A DNA stretch of 64,000 bases from Microbacterium sp. BH-3-3-3 (GTDB lineage: Bacteria > Actinomycetota > Actinomycetes > Actinomycetales > Microbacteriaceae): contig NZ_CP017674.1 in assembly GCF_001792815.1 (NCBI RefSeq), forward strand, positions 1,116,001 through 1,180,000. Reading direction: 5' to 3'. The notes below the pieces were generated by a model. It searched no databases. It saw only the letters and a program-made list of their open reading frames with translations, and was not told the DNA's origin. This document shows, in pieces, positions 26,114 through 36,674 of the stretch (position 1 is its first letter; each line of letters starts with the position of its first letter). Made by a program: the position numbers and the translations under genes.

Positions 26114-27931
26114 TCACACCAGCGACTGGCGCCAGGCGGCGTGCAGCTGGGCGAACTTGCCCGTGCCCGCGATGAGGGCCGCGGGGGCGTCGTCTTCGAT
26201 GATGCGGCCGTGCTCCATGACCAGCACGCGATCGGCGATCGCGACCGTCGAGAGGCGGTGGGCGATGATGATCGCGGTGCGGTCGGCGAGCAGGGTCTGC
26301 AGCGCGTCCTGGATCTGACGTTCGCTCGGAATGTCGAGCGACGCCGTCGCCTCGTCGAGGATCAGCACCGCGGGATCGGCGAGGAACGCGCGCGCGAACG
26401 AGATCAGCTGACGCTGACCCGCCGAGACACGCCCACCGCGCTTGTTCACGTCGGTCTCGTAGCCGTCGGGCAGCTTCTCGATGAAGCCGTCGGCGCCCAC
26501 GGCGCGCGCCGCCGCGCGGATCTCGTCCATCGTGGCGTCGGGCTTACCCAGTGCGATGTTGTCGGCCACGGTCCCGCTGAACAGATAGGCCTCTTGCGTG
26601 ACCATGACGATCGCGCGGCGGAGGTCCTTCGGGTGCAACCGACGCAGGTCGACGTCGTCGAGGGTGACCGCCCCCTGCGAGGGGTCGTAGAAACGCGAGA
26701 TGAGCTTCGCGAGCGTCGTCTTGCCGGCGCCCGTGGTGCCGACCAGGGCGATCGTCTGCCCCGCGGGGATGTCGAGCGAGAAGTTCGGCAGGATGACGCG
26801 ACCTTCGGCGTAGCCGAAGGTGACCTCGTCGAAGCGCACGTGCCCCCGGGCGTTCCACAGGTCGACCGGGTCGCTGGGGTCGGGAACCGTCGGCTCCTCC
26901 TCGAGCACGCCCGACACCTTCTCGAGGGCGGCCGTGGCCGACTGGTAGGAGTTCAAGAAGAACGCGACCTCTTGCAGCGGCGAGAAGAAGTTGCGCACGT
27001 ACAGCACCGCCGCCGTCAGCGCGCCGATCTCGAGCGGACCCGCGATGACACGGCCGCCGCCCCAGAGCAGCACCAGGGCGACCGACACCGCGGCCACGGC
27101 CATGATGCCGGGCTCGAAGGTGCCGAAGAGGCGGATCGAGCGCATGTTGACGTCGCGGTACGCGCCGGACAGGGCGCCGAAGTCCTCGTCGTTGCGGGGT
27201 TCCTTCCGGAAGGCCTTCACGGCGCGGATGCCGGTCATGGTCTCGACGAACTTCACGATGACCTGGGCGCTGATGACGCGCGACTCGCGGTAGATCACCT
27301 GCGACCGCCGGTAGAACCACCGCATGAGCAGGTACATCGGAATGCCCATGACGGTCAGGATCACGCCCGACTGCCAATCGATGAGGAAGAGCGCCGCGAG
27401 CGTGAACAACCCGTACAGCACCCCCGACACCAGCTCGTTCAGACCGCCGTCGAGCAGCTCGCGGATCGTGTCGAGATCGCTCGTCTGACGCGAGATGATG
27501 CGGCCCGACGTGTACGACTCGTGGAACTCGAGGCTCAGCTTCTGCGTGTGCAGGAAGATGCGTTTGCGCAGATCCAGCATCACCGCCTGGGTGAGGCGTG
27601 CGGCGACGACGACGTACCACCCGATCAGCACGGCCCCGCCGATACCGGCGAGCAGGTACACCCCGACGACGCCGATGGTCGGCATCCAATCGCTCTGCTC
27701 GATGACGGCGGGCAGAGCGTTGTCGATGCCGTAGGCGATGAGCGCGGGGCCGGCGACGCGCAGCGCCGTCGACACGACGAGCACCGCCGCGGCGAGGATC
27801 AGCTGCCCGCGCAGGGGCGACACGAGAGAGCCCAGCAGGCGGAGCGAGCGCTGCCGGATCGAGCGGCTCTCGGCGCTCGTGTAGTCGGAGCGGTCTTCGC
27901 CGCTGGTGCCGGAGACGGTAGCGGTGCTCAT
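26114..27931 (-). CDS. ABC exporter half-transporter, subunit B
   Basis: A 605-residue fused permease/ATPase. Six transmembrane segments span residues ~30-320 and the nucleotide-binding domain follows: Walker [11 protein letters not shown], Walker [12 protein letters not shown] with the catalytic glutamate present, and H-loop IIAHRLST. The signature is VSAGQ instead of LSGGQ. This altered signature pairs with the aspartate-type Walker B of the upstream subunit, so the two make one degenerate ATP site. That is the known design of heterodimeric exporters such as TmrAB or LmrCD. It overlaps the upstream gene by ATGA. Likely exports lipids or drugs; substrate unknown. Confidence 0.9.
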   Translation of the reverse strand: MSTATVSGTSGEDRSDYTSAESRSIRQRSLRLLGSLVSPLRGQLILAAAVLVVSTALRVAGPALIAYGIDNALPAVIEQSDWMPTIGVVGVYLLAGIGGAVLIGWYVVVAARLTQAVMLDLRKRIFLHTQKLSLEFHESYTSGRIISRQTSDLDTIRELLDGGLNELVSGVLYGLFTLAALFLIDWQSGVILTVMGIPMYLLMRWFYRRSQVIYRESRVISAQVIVKFVETMTGIRAVKAFRKEPRNDEDFGALSGAYRDVNMRSIRLFGTFEPGIMAVAAVSVALVLLWGGGRVIAGPLEIGALTAAVLYVRNFFSPLQEVAFFLNSYQSATAALEKVSGVLEEEPTVPDPSDPVDLWNARGHVRFDEVTFGYAEGRVILPNFSLDIPAGQTIALVGTTGAGKTTLAKLISRFYDPSQGAVTLDDVDLRRLHPKDLRRAIVMVTQEAYLFSGTVADNIALGKPDATMDEIRAAARAVGADGFIEKLPDGYETDVNKRGGRVSAGQRQLISFARAFLADPAVLILDEATASLDIPSERQIQDALQTLLADRTAIIIAHRLSTVAIADRVLVMEHGRIIEDDAPAALIAGTGKFAQLHAAWRQSLV

Positions 27932-29793
27932 CGGGTCGCCTCCTTCTCGGTGAGGGCATCGTCGTCGGAGGTGGTGATGACGGGAATGGCGCCGGTGCGG
28001 GCTTCGCGTTCGGCCTCTTCGAGGCTCGAGATGACGTACCGGTAGTGGTCGCTCTCGCGCAGCAGATCGGAGTGCACTCCGACGGCGGTGACGCGGCCGT
28101 CTTCGAGCAATGCCACGCGATCGGCGAGCGTCACGGTCGACGGGCGGTGAGCCACCACCAGGGCGGTCGTGGAGCTGAGCACCTCGCGGAGCGCGTCTTC
28201 GACGAGCGCCTCGGTGTCGACGTCGAGCGCCGACAGCGGGTCGTCGAGCACGAGCACGGCGGGCCGCGCCGCGACCGCGCGGGCGAGGGCCAGACGCTGC
28301 CGCTGGCCGCCCGACAGGCTGAGGCCCTCTTCGCCGATCACGGTGTCGAGGCCGTCGGGCAGCTCGTAGACGAAGTGCGCCTGGGCGACCTGCAGGGCTT
28401 CGCGCAGGACCTCCTCGGCCTCGTCGGACCCCGGAGTGAGGTCTTCTCGGCCGAGCAGGATGTTGTCGCGCACGGTCTGCGAGAACAGCGTCGCGTCTTC
28501 GAAGGCCATGCCCACGTGACGGCGCAGCTCGGCGAGCGTCAGGTCGCGCACGTCGACGCCGTCGATCAGCACGCGGCCGCCGGTGACGTCGTACAGGCGC
28601 CCCGGCAGGGTGGTCAGCGTGGTCTTGCCCGAACCGGTGAGTCCGACCAGGGCCATGGTCTCGCCGGGCCGCAGCACCAGGTCGATGCCGTCGAGAAGAT
28701 CGGGTTCGGTGGCCGCCGCATCCTGGTAACGGAAGTGCACGTCCTCGAACGTGAGTTCTCCGCGGGGTGCGGTCAGGGTGCGCGGGTTCTCGGGATCGAC
28801 GATGGTGTTCTGCTCGTCGAACACCTCGAAGATGCGGTCGGTCGCCGTGCGGGCATCGAGCAGGAACGAGAAGAGGAAGCCGATGGACTCCATCGGCCAC
28901 CGCAGCACGGTCGCCATCGCGAAGAACGCAACGAGCTCGGCGACCTGCAGCTGCCCGAGCTGCGTCAGTACGATGCCGGCGCCCAGGCACACGGCGAAGG
29001 CGATGTCGGGCAGCAGCACCAGGAAGAACCAGATCCAGCCGACGGCGCGCGCCTTGTCGATCTCGGTCTCGCGCAGCGACTCGGCCTGGCGGGTGAACTT
29101 CTGCAGGGCGTGCCGGCCCCGGCCGAAGGCCTTGAGGACCCGGATCCCGTGGACGCTCTCTTCCACGGCGGTGGCGAGGTCGCCGGCCTGATCCTGGCTC
29201 TGACGGGTCAGCGCGCCGTACCGCTTCTCGAATCGGAACCCGACGTAGATGACGGGCGCGGAGGTGACGAGGAACAGCGCGCCGAGCAGCCAGTGCCACC
29301 GGAACAGCAGGACGGCGCCGATGACGATGGTCAGCATGTTGACCACGAGCAGGATGACGCCGAAGGCGAGCCAGCGGCGCAGCATGCTGATGTCCTGCAT
29401 CATGCGCGAGAGCAGCTGGCCCGACTGCCACCGGTCGTGGAACGCCACCGGAAGACGCTGCAGCCGCGAGTAGAACGATTGGCGCAGGTCGTACTCGACC
29501 TTGGTGGCCGGCCCGAGCACGAACCAGCGACGCAGCCACACCATCGCGGCTTCGGCGAGGCCGAGGCCGAGCACGGCCAGCGAGCCCCACACGAGCGCGG
29601 TCGGGTCGAGCGAGGCGATGGGACCGGCGACGATCTGTTCGAGAACGAGGGGGATCGCCAGGGCCAGCAGGCTCGCGACGAGCGCGGTGCCGGCACCGGC
29701 GATGAGGCGCGGCAGCACCGGGCGAGCGATGGGAAGAAGGCGCGCGAGGGCGCGCGGCGTGGAGAGGTGCGGGCGGGGCGTGGAGGTGGTCAT
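27928..29793 (-). CDS. ABC exporter half-transporter, subunit A
   Basis: A 621-residue membrane/ATPase fusion, first of the pair. It has six transmembrane segments in residues ~25-320. The ATPase domain shows Walker [11 protein letters not shown], a canonical signature [16 protein letters not shown], and Walker [12 protein letters not shown], in which aspartate replaces the catalytic glutamate. That is the usual sign of the non-hydrolysing partner in a heterodimeric exporter. The gene is preceded by a leader of about 200 bases that contains a 24-codon ORF with a strong RBS. Confidence 0.9.
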   Translation of the reverse strand: MTTSTPRPHLSTPRALARLLPIARPVLPRLIAGAGTALVASLLALAIPLVLEQIVAGPIASLDPTALVWGSLAVLGLGLAEAAMVWLRRWFVLGPATKVEYDLRQSFYSRLQRLPVAFHDRWQSGQLLSRMMQDISMLRRWLAFGVILLVVNMLTIVIGAVLLFRWHWLLGALFLVTSAPVIYVGFRFEKRYGALTRQSQDQAGDLATAVEESVHGIRVLKAFGRGRHALQKFTRQAESLRETEIDKARAVGWIWFFLVLLPDIAFAVCLGAGIVLTQLGQLQVAELVAFFAMATVLRWPMESIGFLFSFLLDARTATDRIFEVFDEQNTIVDPENPRTLTAPRGELTFEDVHFRYQDAAATEPDLLDGIDLVLRPGETMALVGLTGSGKTTLTTLPGRLYDVTGGRVLIDGVDVRDLTLAELRRHVGMAFEDATLFSQTVRDNILLGREDLTPGSDEAEEVLREALQVAQAHFVYELPDGLDTVIGEEGLSLSGGQRQRLALARAVAARPAVLVLDDPLSALDVDTEALVEDALREVLSSTTALVVAHRPSTVTLADRVALLEDGRVTAVGVHSDLLRESDHYRYVISSLEEAEREARTGAIPVITTSDDDALTEKEATR

Positions 29794-29913
29794 GATCCTC
29801 GAGGAGTCGAAGCGGGCGCCGGGATCGGGCGCGGAGGGGGAAGCCGTGAAGCGGCGCGACGAAGATCGTCGGGCAGGGCGGAACGGACGCGCCGAAGCGC
29901 GGAACGCGGGGCC

Positions 29914-29988
29914 CTAGGCGGGTCGGCCGGGGCGCGCGACGACGAAGGGCGCGGCAACCGGGGCGACGGGGGCGTCGATTCGGTACAT
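29914..29988 (-). CDS. Possible 24-residue leader peptide upstream of the ABC exporter
   Basis: On the minus strand AGGAGG lies five bases before an ATG that opens a 24-codon [18 protein letters not shown]... ending VARPGRPA. Its RBS is better than that of most genes here. The peptide is rich in Pro, Ala and Val. It stops 120 bases before the exporter start, and the gap contains GC-rich inverted segments. A ribosome-stalling leader that controls the exporter is plausible, as known for antibiotic-resistance ABC and erm genes, but not shown. Confidence 0.5.
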   Translation of the reverse strand: MYRIDAPVAPVAAPFVVARPGRPA

Positions 29989-30091
29989 GGCATCCTCCTA
30001 GATCGGCGTGAGCCACCGCGGGGGGACGGCAGCCCTCCAGAGTATCCCTGAGCGAAGCTCGGGGGCAAGAGTGTCTTCCGGGCCTCGATCG

Positions 30092-30589
30092 TCAGGCCGC
30101 CGACTCGCGCGCCAGCAGGCTCTCTTTCACCGGCGTGCCCCACGCGAAGCCGCCCATCGTTCCGTCTCCGCGGAGCACCCGGTGACAGGGCACGAAGAGC
30201 GCGACGGCGTTGCGCGCGCAGATCGATGCCGCGGCGCGCACCGCCGACGGCGCCCCCAGGGCGGCGGCGAAGCCGGTGTAGGTCAGCGGGGTCCCGGCCG
30301 GAATGCGCCGAAGGGCCTCCCATCCGGTCCGCTGCAGCGGGGTGCCCCACTGAGCGACGGCGACGGAGTCGATGGCGGCGATGGCTCCGTCGTAGTACGC
30401 GCGCACCGCCTCGGCCGCCGCGGTCTCACCGGCGACGATGTCGACTGGACGACGTTCGGGGCGGAGCCGCGCGAGCACGGCGTCGGTCTCGGCGGTCCAG
30501 CCCGAGACGATCACCCGATCGGCGTCGTCGGCGAGGACCGCGAACGGCCCGTCGGGGGTGTCCAGGAACTGGAGGGTGGCGGTGCTCAT
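30092..30589 (-). CDS. ogt: Methylated-DNA--protein-cysteine methyltransferase
   Basis: A 165-residue DNA repair protein that removes the methyl group from O6-methylguanine to its own cysteine. The active site is [12 protein letters not shown], preceded by the DNA-binding helix region [15 protein letters not shown] and the YTGFAAALG segment. The start ATG overlaps the stop of the Ada/AlkA-type gene, so both are expressed together. The N-terminal domain is short and degenerate, as is normal for Ogt. Confidence 0.93.
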   Translation of the reverse strand: MSTATLQFLDTPDGPFAVLADDADRVIVSGWTAETDAVLARLRPERRPVDIVAGETAAAEAVRAYYDGAIAAIDSVAVAQWGTPLQRTGWEALRRIPAGTPLTYTGFAAALGAPSAVRAAASICARNAVALFVPCHRVLRGDGTMGGFAWGTPVKESLLARESAA

Positions 30590-32205
30590 TCGGATCGCTC
30601 GCTTTCAGGCGCGGGAGGGGAAGAAGGAAGGACCACATCGACCGCCCCGAGGTCGACGCGGGTGCTCGTCGTCCGCCGGCGCGGGCGCGTCACGGCGGCC
30701 GCCGCGGCCGTCTCGGCCGGGGAGCGCCATGCCTGGGTCACCGGGGCGGCGTACCAGTAGTGCGCCATCGCGTAGCTGCGCCAGGGCGCCAGGCGCTCCG
30801 ACCACGCGGTGAAGCCCGCGGGGTCGGACGGCAGCCCCAGCGCCGCCGCGCCGGCCCGGGCGGCCACGTCGCCGGGGAGCAGCACGTCGGGGTCGCCGAG
30901 CACGCGCATGCGCACGTAGTCGGCGGTCCACGGCCCGATCCCGCGCCGGGCGAGGAGCCTGGCGCGCTGCTCCGTGGCGTCATCGCCGGCACCGAGTTCG
31001 AGGGTGCCGTCGCTGAGTGCCGCGGCGGCCTCGACGATGGCGCGCATGCGCGCAGCGGGTCCGCGCAGCACCTCGAGACCCCGTTCCGCGATCGCCGCCG
31101 GCGTCGGGAAGAGGGTCATCGCCTCGGGGCCGACGGCGACCCGCTCGCCGAGTTCGGCTGACAGACGGCCCTGCATCGTGCGGGCGGCGGCGACGCTGAT
31201 CTGCTGCCCGATCATGGCGCGCAGCAGCATCTCGTCGGCGTCGACGGCCCCGGGCACCCGGACACCGGGGATGGCGGCCACGGCGGGGGCGAGCTCGGGA
31301 TGCCGGGCCAGGGCCTCATCGATCGCGAGCGGATCGGCGTCAAGGTCGAACAATCGCCGAATGCGCGAGATGAGGGTGCCGAGGTCGGCCAGGGCCGACA
31401 GCCGCGCTCGCAGACGCAGCCGCCCGTCTTCGGCGAGGCGCACCTCGAACCAGGCCGGACCGCCGGGCAGCCGCACGACCCGCGCGAACGAACGGTCGTC
31501 GCCCTGCTCGACACCGGGGATGGCGTGCGCCCTCATCCACCCGAAGAGACCGGTCGTGTCGATCGGTACTCGCACGGGCAAGGCGAGGTCGATCTCACCC
31601 GCCGACGCCTCGATGCCGGACGCGTGCGAGCGTCGAGCGCGCAGATCGCGCGGAGGCATGCCGAACACCTCGCCGATCGTCTCGGTGAACTGCCGGATGC
31701 TCGTGAACCCCGCCGAGAACGCGACATCGGCCGACGACAGGTCGGTGCCCACGAGCAGGGTGCGAGCCGTATGTGCCCGGTGCGCGCGAGCGAGGGCCAG
31801 GGGGCCGGCGCCGAGCTCCGCGGCGAGCAGGCGCGTGAGATGACGCGACGAATAGCCGAGGCGCCGGGCCAGACCGGGGACACCCTCGCGATCGACGACG
31901 CCGTCGGCGATGAGACGCATCGCGCGCGCCACGACGTCTCCGCGCACGTCCCACTGGGGCGAGCCGGGAGCGGCCTCGGGCAGACATCTCTTGCACGCGC
32001 GGTAGCCCGCCTCGTGGGCTGCGGCCGACGTGGCGTAGAAGGTGACGTTCTCTTCGTTCGGCGTGCGTGCGGGGCAGCTCGGGCGGCAGTAGATGCGGGT
32101 GGACCGCACGGCCGTGACGAACTGCCCGTCGAAGCGTCGGTCGCGCGACTGGATGACGCGATAGCGCTCGGCGAAGCCCGGAGCGTCGGCCACGGTGGGG
32201 GTCAT
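30586..32205 (-). CDS. Ada-like regulator fused to AlkA-type DNA glycosylase
   Basis: A 539-residue multidomain protein of the alkylation response. Residues ~20-85 are the Ada zinc domain with C40, C44, C71 and C74, offset by two from E. coli Ada. The first of these is the methyl acceptor in Ada. Residues ~85-190 are an AraC helix-turn-helix pair ([31 protein letters not shown]). Residues ~205-500 are AlkA: N-terminal TBP-like part, then the HhH-GPD motif [25 protein letters not shown] with catalytic aspartate. It removes 3-methyladenine and probably also senses methylation damage. Overlaps ogt by ATGA. Confidence 0.92.
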   Translation of the reverse strand: MTPTVADAPGFAERYRVIQSRDRRFDGQFVTAVRSTRIYCRPSCPARTPNEENVTFYATSAAAHEAGYRACKRCLPEAAPGSPQWDVRGDVVARAMRLIADGVVDREGVPGLARRLGYSSRHLTRLLAAELGAGPLALARAHRAHTARTLLVGTDLSSADVAFSAGFTSIRQFTETIGEVFGMPPRDLRARRSHASGIEASAGEIDLALPVRVPIDTTGLFGWMRAHAIPGVEQGDDRSFARVVRLPGGPAWFEVRLAEDGRLRLRARLSALADLGTLISRIRRLFDLDADPLAIDEALARHPELAPAVAAIPGVRVPGAVDADEMLLRAMIGQQISVAAARTMQGRLSAELGERVAVGPEAMTLFPTPAAIAERGLEVLRGPAARMRAIVEAAAALSDGTLELGAGDDATEQRARLLARRGIGPWTADYVRMRVLGDPDVLLPGDVAARAGAAALGLPSDPAGFTAWSERLAPWRSYAMAHYWYAAPVTQAWRSPAETAAAAAVTRPRRRTTSTRVDLGAVDVVLPSSPPAPESERSE

Positions 32206-32464
32206 GGCATCCACCCTGCCACCGACCTCCGACATCGGCTGGCGGAAATCGGACACGGCCGTGAGGCGCGCCCGCCGCCCCCACACGCGCCCCCGTCGCG
32301 AGACGCCGTCTCGCGCAGGACGACTGCCCCGGCCCCGCACCCGCACGAGCACGAACGCCCGAGCTGGCGAGGCACTGCGCGAGGCCTGTCGATGGCAAGC
32401 GGAGGCCTGCCGCTCCGCGCGCAACCCCTGCGCGATGTCGGTGGCCGTCGATAGCGTGAGGATC

Positions 32465-33892
32465 ATGAGCGAACGCGAATACGACCTCATCGTCATTGGT
32501 GCCGGCCCCGTCGGCGAGAACGTGGCCGACCGTGCCGTGCAGGCCGGTCTCACCGCCGCGATCGTCGAGTCCGAACTCGTCGGCGGCGAGTGCTCGTACT
32601 GGGCGTGCATGCCCTCGAAGGCCCTGCTCCGTAGCGCCGCTGCCCTGCGCGCGGCCCGCGACGTCGACGGAGCCCGGCAGGCCGTCACCGGCGACCTCGA
32701 CGTCGCCGCCGTGCTGCGCCGCCGCGACACCATGACCAGCGGATACGACGACTCCGGTCAGGTCGAATGGTTGCAGGGCGCGGGGATCGACCTCGTGCGC
32801 GGACACGGCCGCCTCTCGGGTGAGAAGACCGTTCGCGTCACCGCCGAAGACGGCTCCACGACCGATCTCGTCGCGCGTCACGCCGTCGCCGTCTGCACCG
32901 GTACCGCCGCACTCCTGCCCGACATCCCGGGCCTCGCCGACATCTCGCCCTGGACCAGCCGCGAAGCCACCGCCGTGCAGCAGGTGCCCGGCTCGCTCGC
33001 GATCATCGGCGGAGGCGTGGTCGGCGCCGAGATGGCGACCGCGTTCCAGAGCCTCGGCACCGACGTCACGATCATCGCCCGCTCCGGCCTGCTCGGCACC
33101 AACGAGCCGTTCGCCGGAGAGCTGGTCGCATCGTCGCTCCGCGACCGCGGCGTGACCGTCAAGAACGGAGCGGATGCCACGGCAGCCCGCCGCGACGGCG
33201 ACGGACGCGCGGTGCTCGATCTCTCCGACGGCACCACCGTCACGGCCGACGAGGTCCTCGTCGCGGTCGGTCGCACTCCGCGCACCGGCGACCTCGGACT
33301 GGATGCCGTGGGCCTCGAGGCCGACACCTGGCTCGACGTCGACGACACCCTGCTCGTACGCGGGTTCGATTGGCTCTACGCCGTGGGCGACGTCAACCAC
33401 CGCGCTCTCCTCACCCACCAGGGCAAGTACCAGGCGCGGGCGGCGGGCGACGTGATCGCGGCGCGGGCGCAGGGCGGCGAGGTCGACGACGCCCCATGGG
33501 GTGCCCACGTCGCCACGGCCGATCACGACGCCGTCCCCCAGGTGACCTTCACCGACCCCGAGGTCGCCTCGGTCGGTCTCACCGCCAAGAAGGCCGAGCA
33601 GAAGGGCCTGAACGTGAAGGTGCTCGACTACGACCTCGCGAGCATCGCCGGGTCGAGCGAGCAGTCCGACTCCTACGTGGGCCAGGCCCGCGCGATCGTC
33701 GATCTCGACCGGGGCGTGCTCGTGGGCGCCACGTTCGTCGGGCCCGACATCGCCGAGCTGCTGCACTCCGCCACGATCGCGATCGTCGGCGAAGTGCCGG
33801 TGAAGCGCCTCTGGCACGCGGTGCCGTCGTACCCGACGGTCAGCGAGGTCTGGCTGCGGCTGCTCGAGACGCTCGGGCGCGACTCGGCCTGA
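32465..33892 (+). CDS. FAD/NAD(P) disulfide oxidoreductase, class I
   Basis: A 475-residue flavoprotein of the lipoamide dehydrogenase/mercuric reductase family. FAD binding is [13 protein letters not shown] (9-21). The redox disulfide is C43 and C48 in [15 protein letters not shown], with an unusual SYWA spacer where the family usually has LNxG. The NAD(P) site is [20 protein letters not shown] is the second FAD motif, and the C-terminal [11 protein letters not shown] supplies the catalytic His-Glu pair. The natural substrate is not clear; mycothione reductase, a dihydrolipoamide dehydrogenase or a metal reductase are alternatives. Not linked to a 2-oxoacid dehydrogenase here. Confidence 0.87.
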   Translation: MSEREYDLIVIGAGPVGENVADRAVQAGLTAAIVESELVGGECSYWACMPSKALLRSAAALRAARDVDGARQAVTGDLDVAAVLRRRDTMTSGYDDSGQVEWLQGAGIDLVRGHGRLSGEKTVRVTAEDGSTTDLVARHAVAVCTGTAALLPDIPGLADISPWTSREATAVQQVPGSLAIIGGGVVGAEMATAFQSLGTDVTIIARSGLLGTNEPFAGELVASSLRDRGVTVKNGADATAARRDGDGRAVLDLSDGTTVTADEVLVAVGRTPRTGDLGLDAVGLEADTWLDVDDTLLVRGFDWLYAVGDVNHRALLTHQGKYQARAAGDVIAARAQGGEVDDAPWGAHVATADHDAVPQVTFTDPEVASVGLTAKKAEQKGLNVKVLDYDLASIAGSSEQSDSYVGQARAIVDLDRGVLVGATFVGPDIAELLHSATIAIVGEVPVKRLWHAVPSYPTVSEVWLRLLETLGRDSA

Positions 33893-33910
33893 CGCCGACC
33901 CGCGCGGGTG

Positions 33911-33990
33911 GGGCTTCGCGTGCACTGGGCCTCGCGTGCGCCGGGCTTCCCGCGAGCCGGGCTTCGCGTGCACCGGGCTCCACGCGCACT
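33911..33990. repeat. Five 16-bp tandem repeats
   Basis: Five consecutive 16-mers follow the pattern GGGCTTCGCGTGCACY; for example, units 1 and 4 differ only in the last base. They fill the gap between the disulfide reductase and the DUF1697 gene. The period is not a multiple of three and no ORF runs through them. Confidence 0.85.
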
Positions 33991-34024
33991 GATGAGCTCA
34001 CGCGCGTCGCGCTAGGGTCGCTGC

Positions 34025-34540
34025 ATGTCCCGCAGCGTCGCCCTCATCCGCGGTGTCGGCGGTCCCACGGCGCTGAAGATGGCCGCGCTGCGCGAGGTGT
34101 TGGCATCCGCGGGTCTCGGTGGGGTCGAGACGCTGCAGGTCGCGGGCAACGTCGTGCTCGATAACGCCGGACGCTCCCCCGCCGACATCGCGTCGGTGGT
34201 CCGCGAGGCGGTGCGCGGGGCGTTCGGATTCGATCTACCGGTCATCGTGCGCACGCACGCCGAGCTGGCCGGCAGCCGCGCCCGCAACCCCTACGCCGAT
34301 GCACCGGAGGGCCGCTGGGTGCAGACGGTGTTCCTCGACGCGAGACCCGCCGCCCGGCTCGAGCTGCCAGACGGCGTGCCCGAGGAGGCGGTGCTCGACG
34401 GCCGCGAGGTCTTCGTGCGCTACCCCGAGGGCATCGGCGGGTCGAAGCTGCAGGCGGGCTGGTTCGAGAAACGCCTCGGCGTCACCGGCACCGCGCGCAA
34501 CGCCAACACCGTCGCGAAGCTCATCGCGATGAGCGCCTGA
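34025..34540 (+). CDS. DUF1697 family protein
   Basis: A 171-residue cytosolic protein of the DUF1697 family, function unknown. Family features are VALIRGVGGPTALKMAALREVLASAGLGGVETLQVAGNVVLD at the N-terminus and the ending GRE.FVRYPEGIGGSKL...EKRLGVTGTARNANTVAKL. The length is typical. It stands alone, followed by a repeat-rich intergenic region. Confidence 0.88.
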   Translation: MSRSVALIRGVGGPTALKMAALREVLASAGLGGVETLQVAGNVVLDNAGRSPADIASVVREAVRGAFGFDLPVIVRTHAELAGSRARNPYADAPEGRWVQTVFLDARPAARLELPDGVPEEAVLDGREVFVRYPEGIGGSKLQAGWFEKRLGVTGTARNANTVAKLIAMSA

Positions 34541-34595
34541 CGCGCGTCCGCCGCCCCGTGTCTGCCGCGCGCATCCGCGCCACCCCGGCCGCGCA

Positions 34596-34661
34596 CATAA
34601 ACGCTATTCCTCCGCATAAACGCCGCGACAGCGCGTTTATGCGCAGAATCAGCGTTTATGC
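34596..34661. repeat. Palindromic repeat, GCATAAACG family, copy 2
   Basis: A nested inverted repeat. The outer arms CATAAACGCTATTC / GAATCAGCGTTTATG enclose inner arms CGCATAAACGC / GCGTTTATGCG around a CGCGACAGC centre. It is very similar to copy 3, 78 bp further on, and more distantly related to copy 1 at 15391. Confidence 0.88.
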
Positions 34662-34738
34662 CTCAGCACACGCTCACACCGCGGCCCGAGTGCGCGACCG
34701 CGGCGCGCCCGGCACGCGTCCCGCACCACACCGGCCCC

Positions 34739-34808
34739 GCGCATAAACGCTGTTCCCGCGGATAAACGCGGCGACAGCGCGTTTATGCGCACGAATAGCG
34801 TTTATGCG
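34739..34808. repeat. Palindromic repeat, GCATAAACG family, copy 3
   Basis: Outer arms GCGCATAAACGCTGTTC / GAATAGCGTTTATGCG and inner arms GATAAACGCG / CGCGTTTATGC surround the same GCGACAGC centre as in copy 2. Both copies have the same orientation. Confidence 0.88.
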
Positions 34809-34950
34809 TCGGGGGCGCCTACCCGCCGCTCCACACCCACGCCGCGCCCACGCCGCGCCGCCCACGCCACCCCGCCCACGCCCACGCCACGCCACGCCAC
34901 CCCGCCCAAGCCGCGCCGCCGCCCCACCGCCACCGCCCACACACACCACA

Positions 34951-34980
34951 ACGCCGCCGCAACCGAAGCTGCGACGGCGT
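34951..34980 (-). terminator. Hairpin downstream of purH
   Basis: ACGCCGCCGCAACC pairs with GC(T)GCGACGGCGT, with two mismatches, around GAAG. It ends 18 bp beyond the purH stop. Confidence 0.5.
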
Positions 34981-34998
34981 CGACCGTGAGGCGAGGGC

Positions 34999-36609
34999 TC
35001 AGTGGAAGAAGTGACGCTCCCCCGTGAAGAACATCGTCACGCCGGCCGCGCGGGCGGCGTCGACGACCTCCGCGTCGCGCACCGAGCCGCCGGGCTGGAT
35101 GATCGCCGAGATGCCGGCGTCGATCAGCACCTGGGGGCCGTCGGCGAAGGGGAAGAAGGCGTCGGATGCCGCGATGGAACCGGCTGCCCGGTCACCGGCG
35201 CGCTCGACGGCGAGGCGGCACGAGTCGACGCGGTTGACCTGGCCCATGCCGATCCCGACGGTGGCCGACCCCTGGGCGAGCACGATCGCGTTCGACTTGA
35301 CGGCGCGGCACGACTTCCACGCGAAGATCAGGCTCTCCATGTCGGCCTCGGCGGGACGCTCGCCCGAGACGAGCTCCCAGTTCTTCGCGACCGATTCGAT
35401 GTCGTCGGGGAAGCGGTCGGCATCCTGCAGCAGCAGGCCGCCCGACACGAGCCGCACGTCCATGCGCTCCTGCTGCCAGTCGGCGGGCAGGCTCAGCACG
35501 CGCAGGTTCTTCTTGAGCTTGAACACCTCGAGCGCTTCGGGTTCGAAGTCGGGGGCGATGATGACCTCGGTGAAGATGTCGCGCAGGTTCTCGGCCATCT
35601 TCAGCGTGACCGTGCGGTTCGCGGCGATGACGCCGCCGAAGGCCGAGACCGGGTCGCACTCGTGGGCGCGCAGGTGCGCCGAGGCGATGGGGTCGAGGGC
35701 GTTGGGCGCGGCGACGGCGATCCCGCACGGGTTGGCGTGCTTGATGATCGCGACGGCCGGCTTCACCATGTCGAAGGCGGCACGAAGGGCCGCGTCGGCG
35801 TCGACGTAGTTGTTGTACGACATCTCCTTGCCCTGCAGCTGCGTGGCCTGGGCGATGCCGTGGCCACCGACGCGCGAGTAGATCGCGGCGCGCTGGTGCG
35901 AGTTCTCGCCGTAGCGCAGCGTCGACAGGCGCTCGGCCTGAATGGTCAGGTGCGCGGGCAGGTCGATGTCGTCGGCGAGGGTGCCCTCGGCGAACCAGGT
36001 CGACACGGCGGTGTCGTACGCGGCGGTGTGCGAGAACGCGCGGGCGGCGAGCTCGCGGCGCTGCACGAGGTTGGTGCCGCCCTGGGACTGCAGGGCGTCG
36101 ATGATCGCGGGGTACGACTCGGGCGAGACGACGATGGCGACGTTGGCGTGGTTCTTGGCCGCGGCGCGCACCATGGCGGGACCGCCGATGTCGATCTGCT
36201 CCACGACGTCGTCGCCCTCGGCACCGGATGCCACGGTCTCGACGAACGGGTACAGGTTGACCACGACCAGCTCGAACGGGCGGATGTCGAGCTCTTCCAA
36301 CTGCGCCTCGTGCGAGGCCAGACGCAGGTCGGCGAGCAGTCCGGCGTGCACCTTGGGGTGCAGCGTCTTCACGCGGCCGTCGAGCGATTCGGGGAACCCG
36401 GTGACGGCGGCGACGTCGACGACGTCGTAGCCGGCGTCGCGGATGGTCGAGGCGGTCGACCCGGTCGAGACGATCTCGACGCCGGCGGCGGCGAGGGCTT
36501 CGGCCAGCACCAGCAGGTGGGTCTTGTCGCTCACCGAGACCAGCGCCCGGCGAATGGGGACGACGTCGCGGGGACGGTAGTCGGCGGGGTCGTGGCGGGG
36601 TCCGGCCAT
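34999..36609 (-). CDS. purH: Bifunctional AICAR formyltransferase/IMP cyclohydrolase
   Basis: A 536-residue enzyme for the last two steps of purine synthesis. The N-terminal MGS-like cyclohydrolase domain (about 20-165) shows [19 protein letters not shown] and [15 protein letters not shown]. The formyltransferase domain carries the catalytic Lys-His of [22 protein letters not shown], and the ending [32 protein letters not shown]. It starts at the ATG at 36609; a longer frame 5' of it is only purN antisense-like sequence. It is downstream of purN on the same strand. Confidence 0.96.
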   Translation of the reverse strand: MAGPRHDPADYRPRDVVPIRRALVSVSDKTHLLVLAEALAAAGVEIVSTGSTASTIRDAGYDVVDVAAVTGFPESLDGRVKTLHPKVHAGLLADLRLASHEAQLEELDIRPFELVVVNLYPFVETVASGAEGDDVVEQIDIGGPAMVRAAAKNHANVAIVVSPESYPAIIDALQSQGGTNLVQRRELAARAFSHTAAYDTAVSTWFAEGTLADDIDLPAHLTIQAERLSTLRYGENSHQRAAIYSRVGGHGIAQATQLQGKEMSYNNYVDADAALRAAFDMVKPAVAIIKHANPCGIAVAAPNALDPIASAHLRAHECDPVSAFGGVIAANRTVTLKMAENLRDIFTEVIIAPDFEPEALEVFKLKKNLRVLSLPADWQQERMDVRLVSGGLLLQDADRFPDDIESVAKNWELVSGERPAEADMESLIFAWKSCRAVKSNAIVLAQGSATVGIGMGQVNRVDSCRLAVERAGDRAAGSIAASDAFFPFADGPQVLIDAGISAIIQPGGSVRDAEVVDAARAAGVTMFFTGERHFFH

Positions 36610-36674
36610 GGCTTTCGGCTCCTGTGTCTCGAGTCGGATTCGGGTGCACGACGGGCCGGGGCCCGGCGGGCGGG

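Larger units (their letters stand above)
34541..34998. other. Gene-free, repeat-rich stretch between DUF1697 and purH
   Basis: No credible gene is seen. The left half holds two copies of the GCATAAACGC palindromic element. The right half (about 34820-34950) is a C-rich, G-poor run of short CCACGCC/CCGCGCC-type iterations on this strand. A hairpin that probably ends purH transcription closes the region. Confidence 0.7.

Noticed and set aside
26114..30016. Single 1300-residue fused ABC protein
   Set aside because: The frame runs through, but the second transporter has its own ATG with overlap and the upstream part is out of frame with the first transporter. These are two half-transporters.
33911..33990. 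CRISPR-like array
   Set aside because: Units are contiguous 16-mers without spacers, and no cas genes are present.
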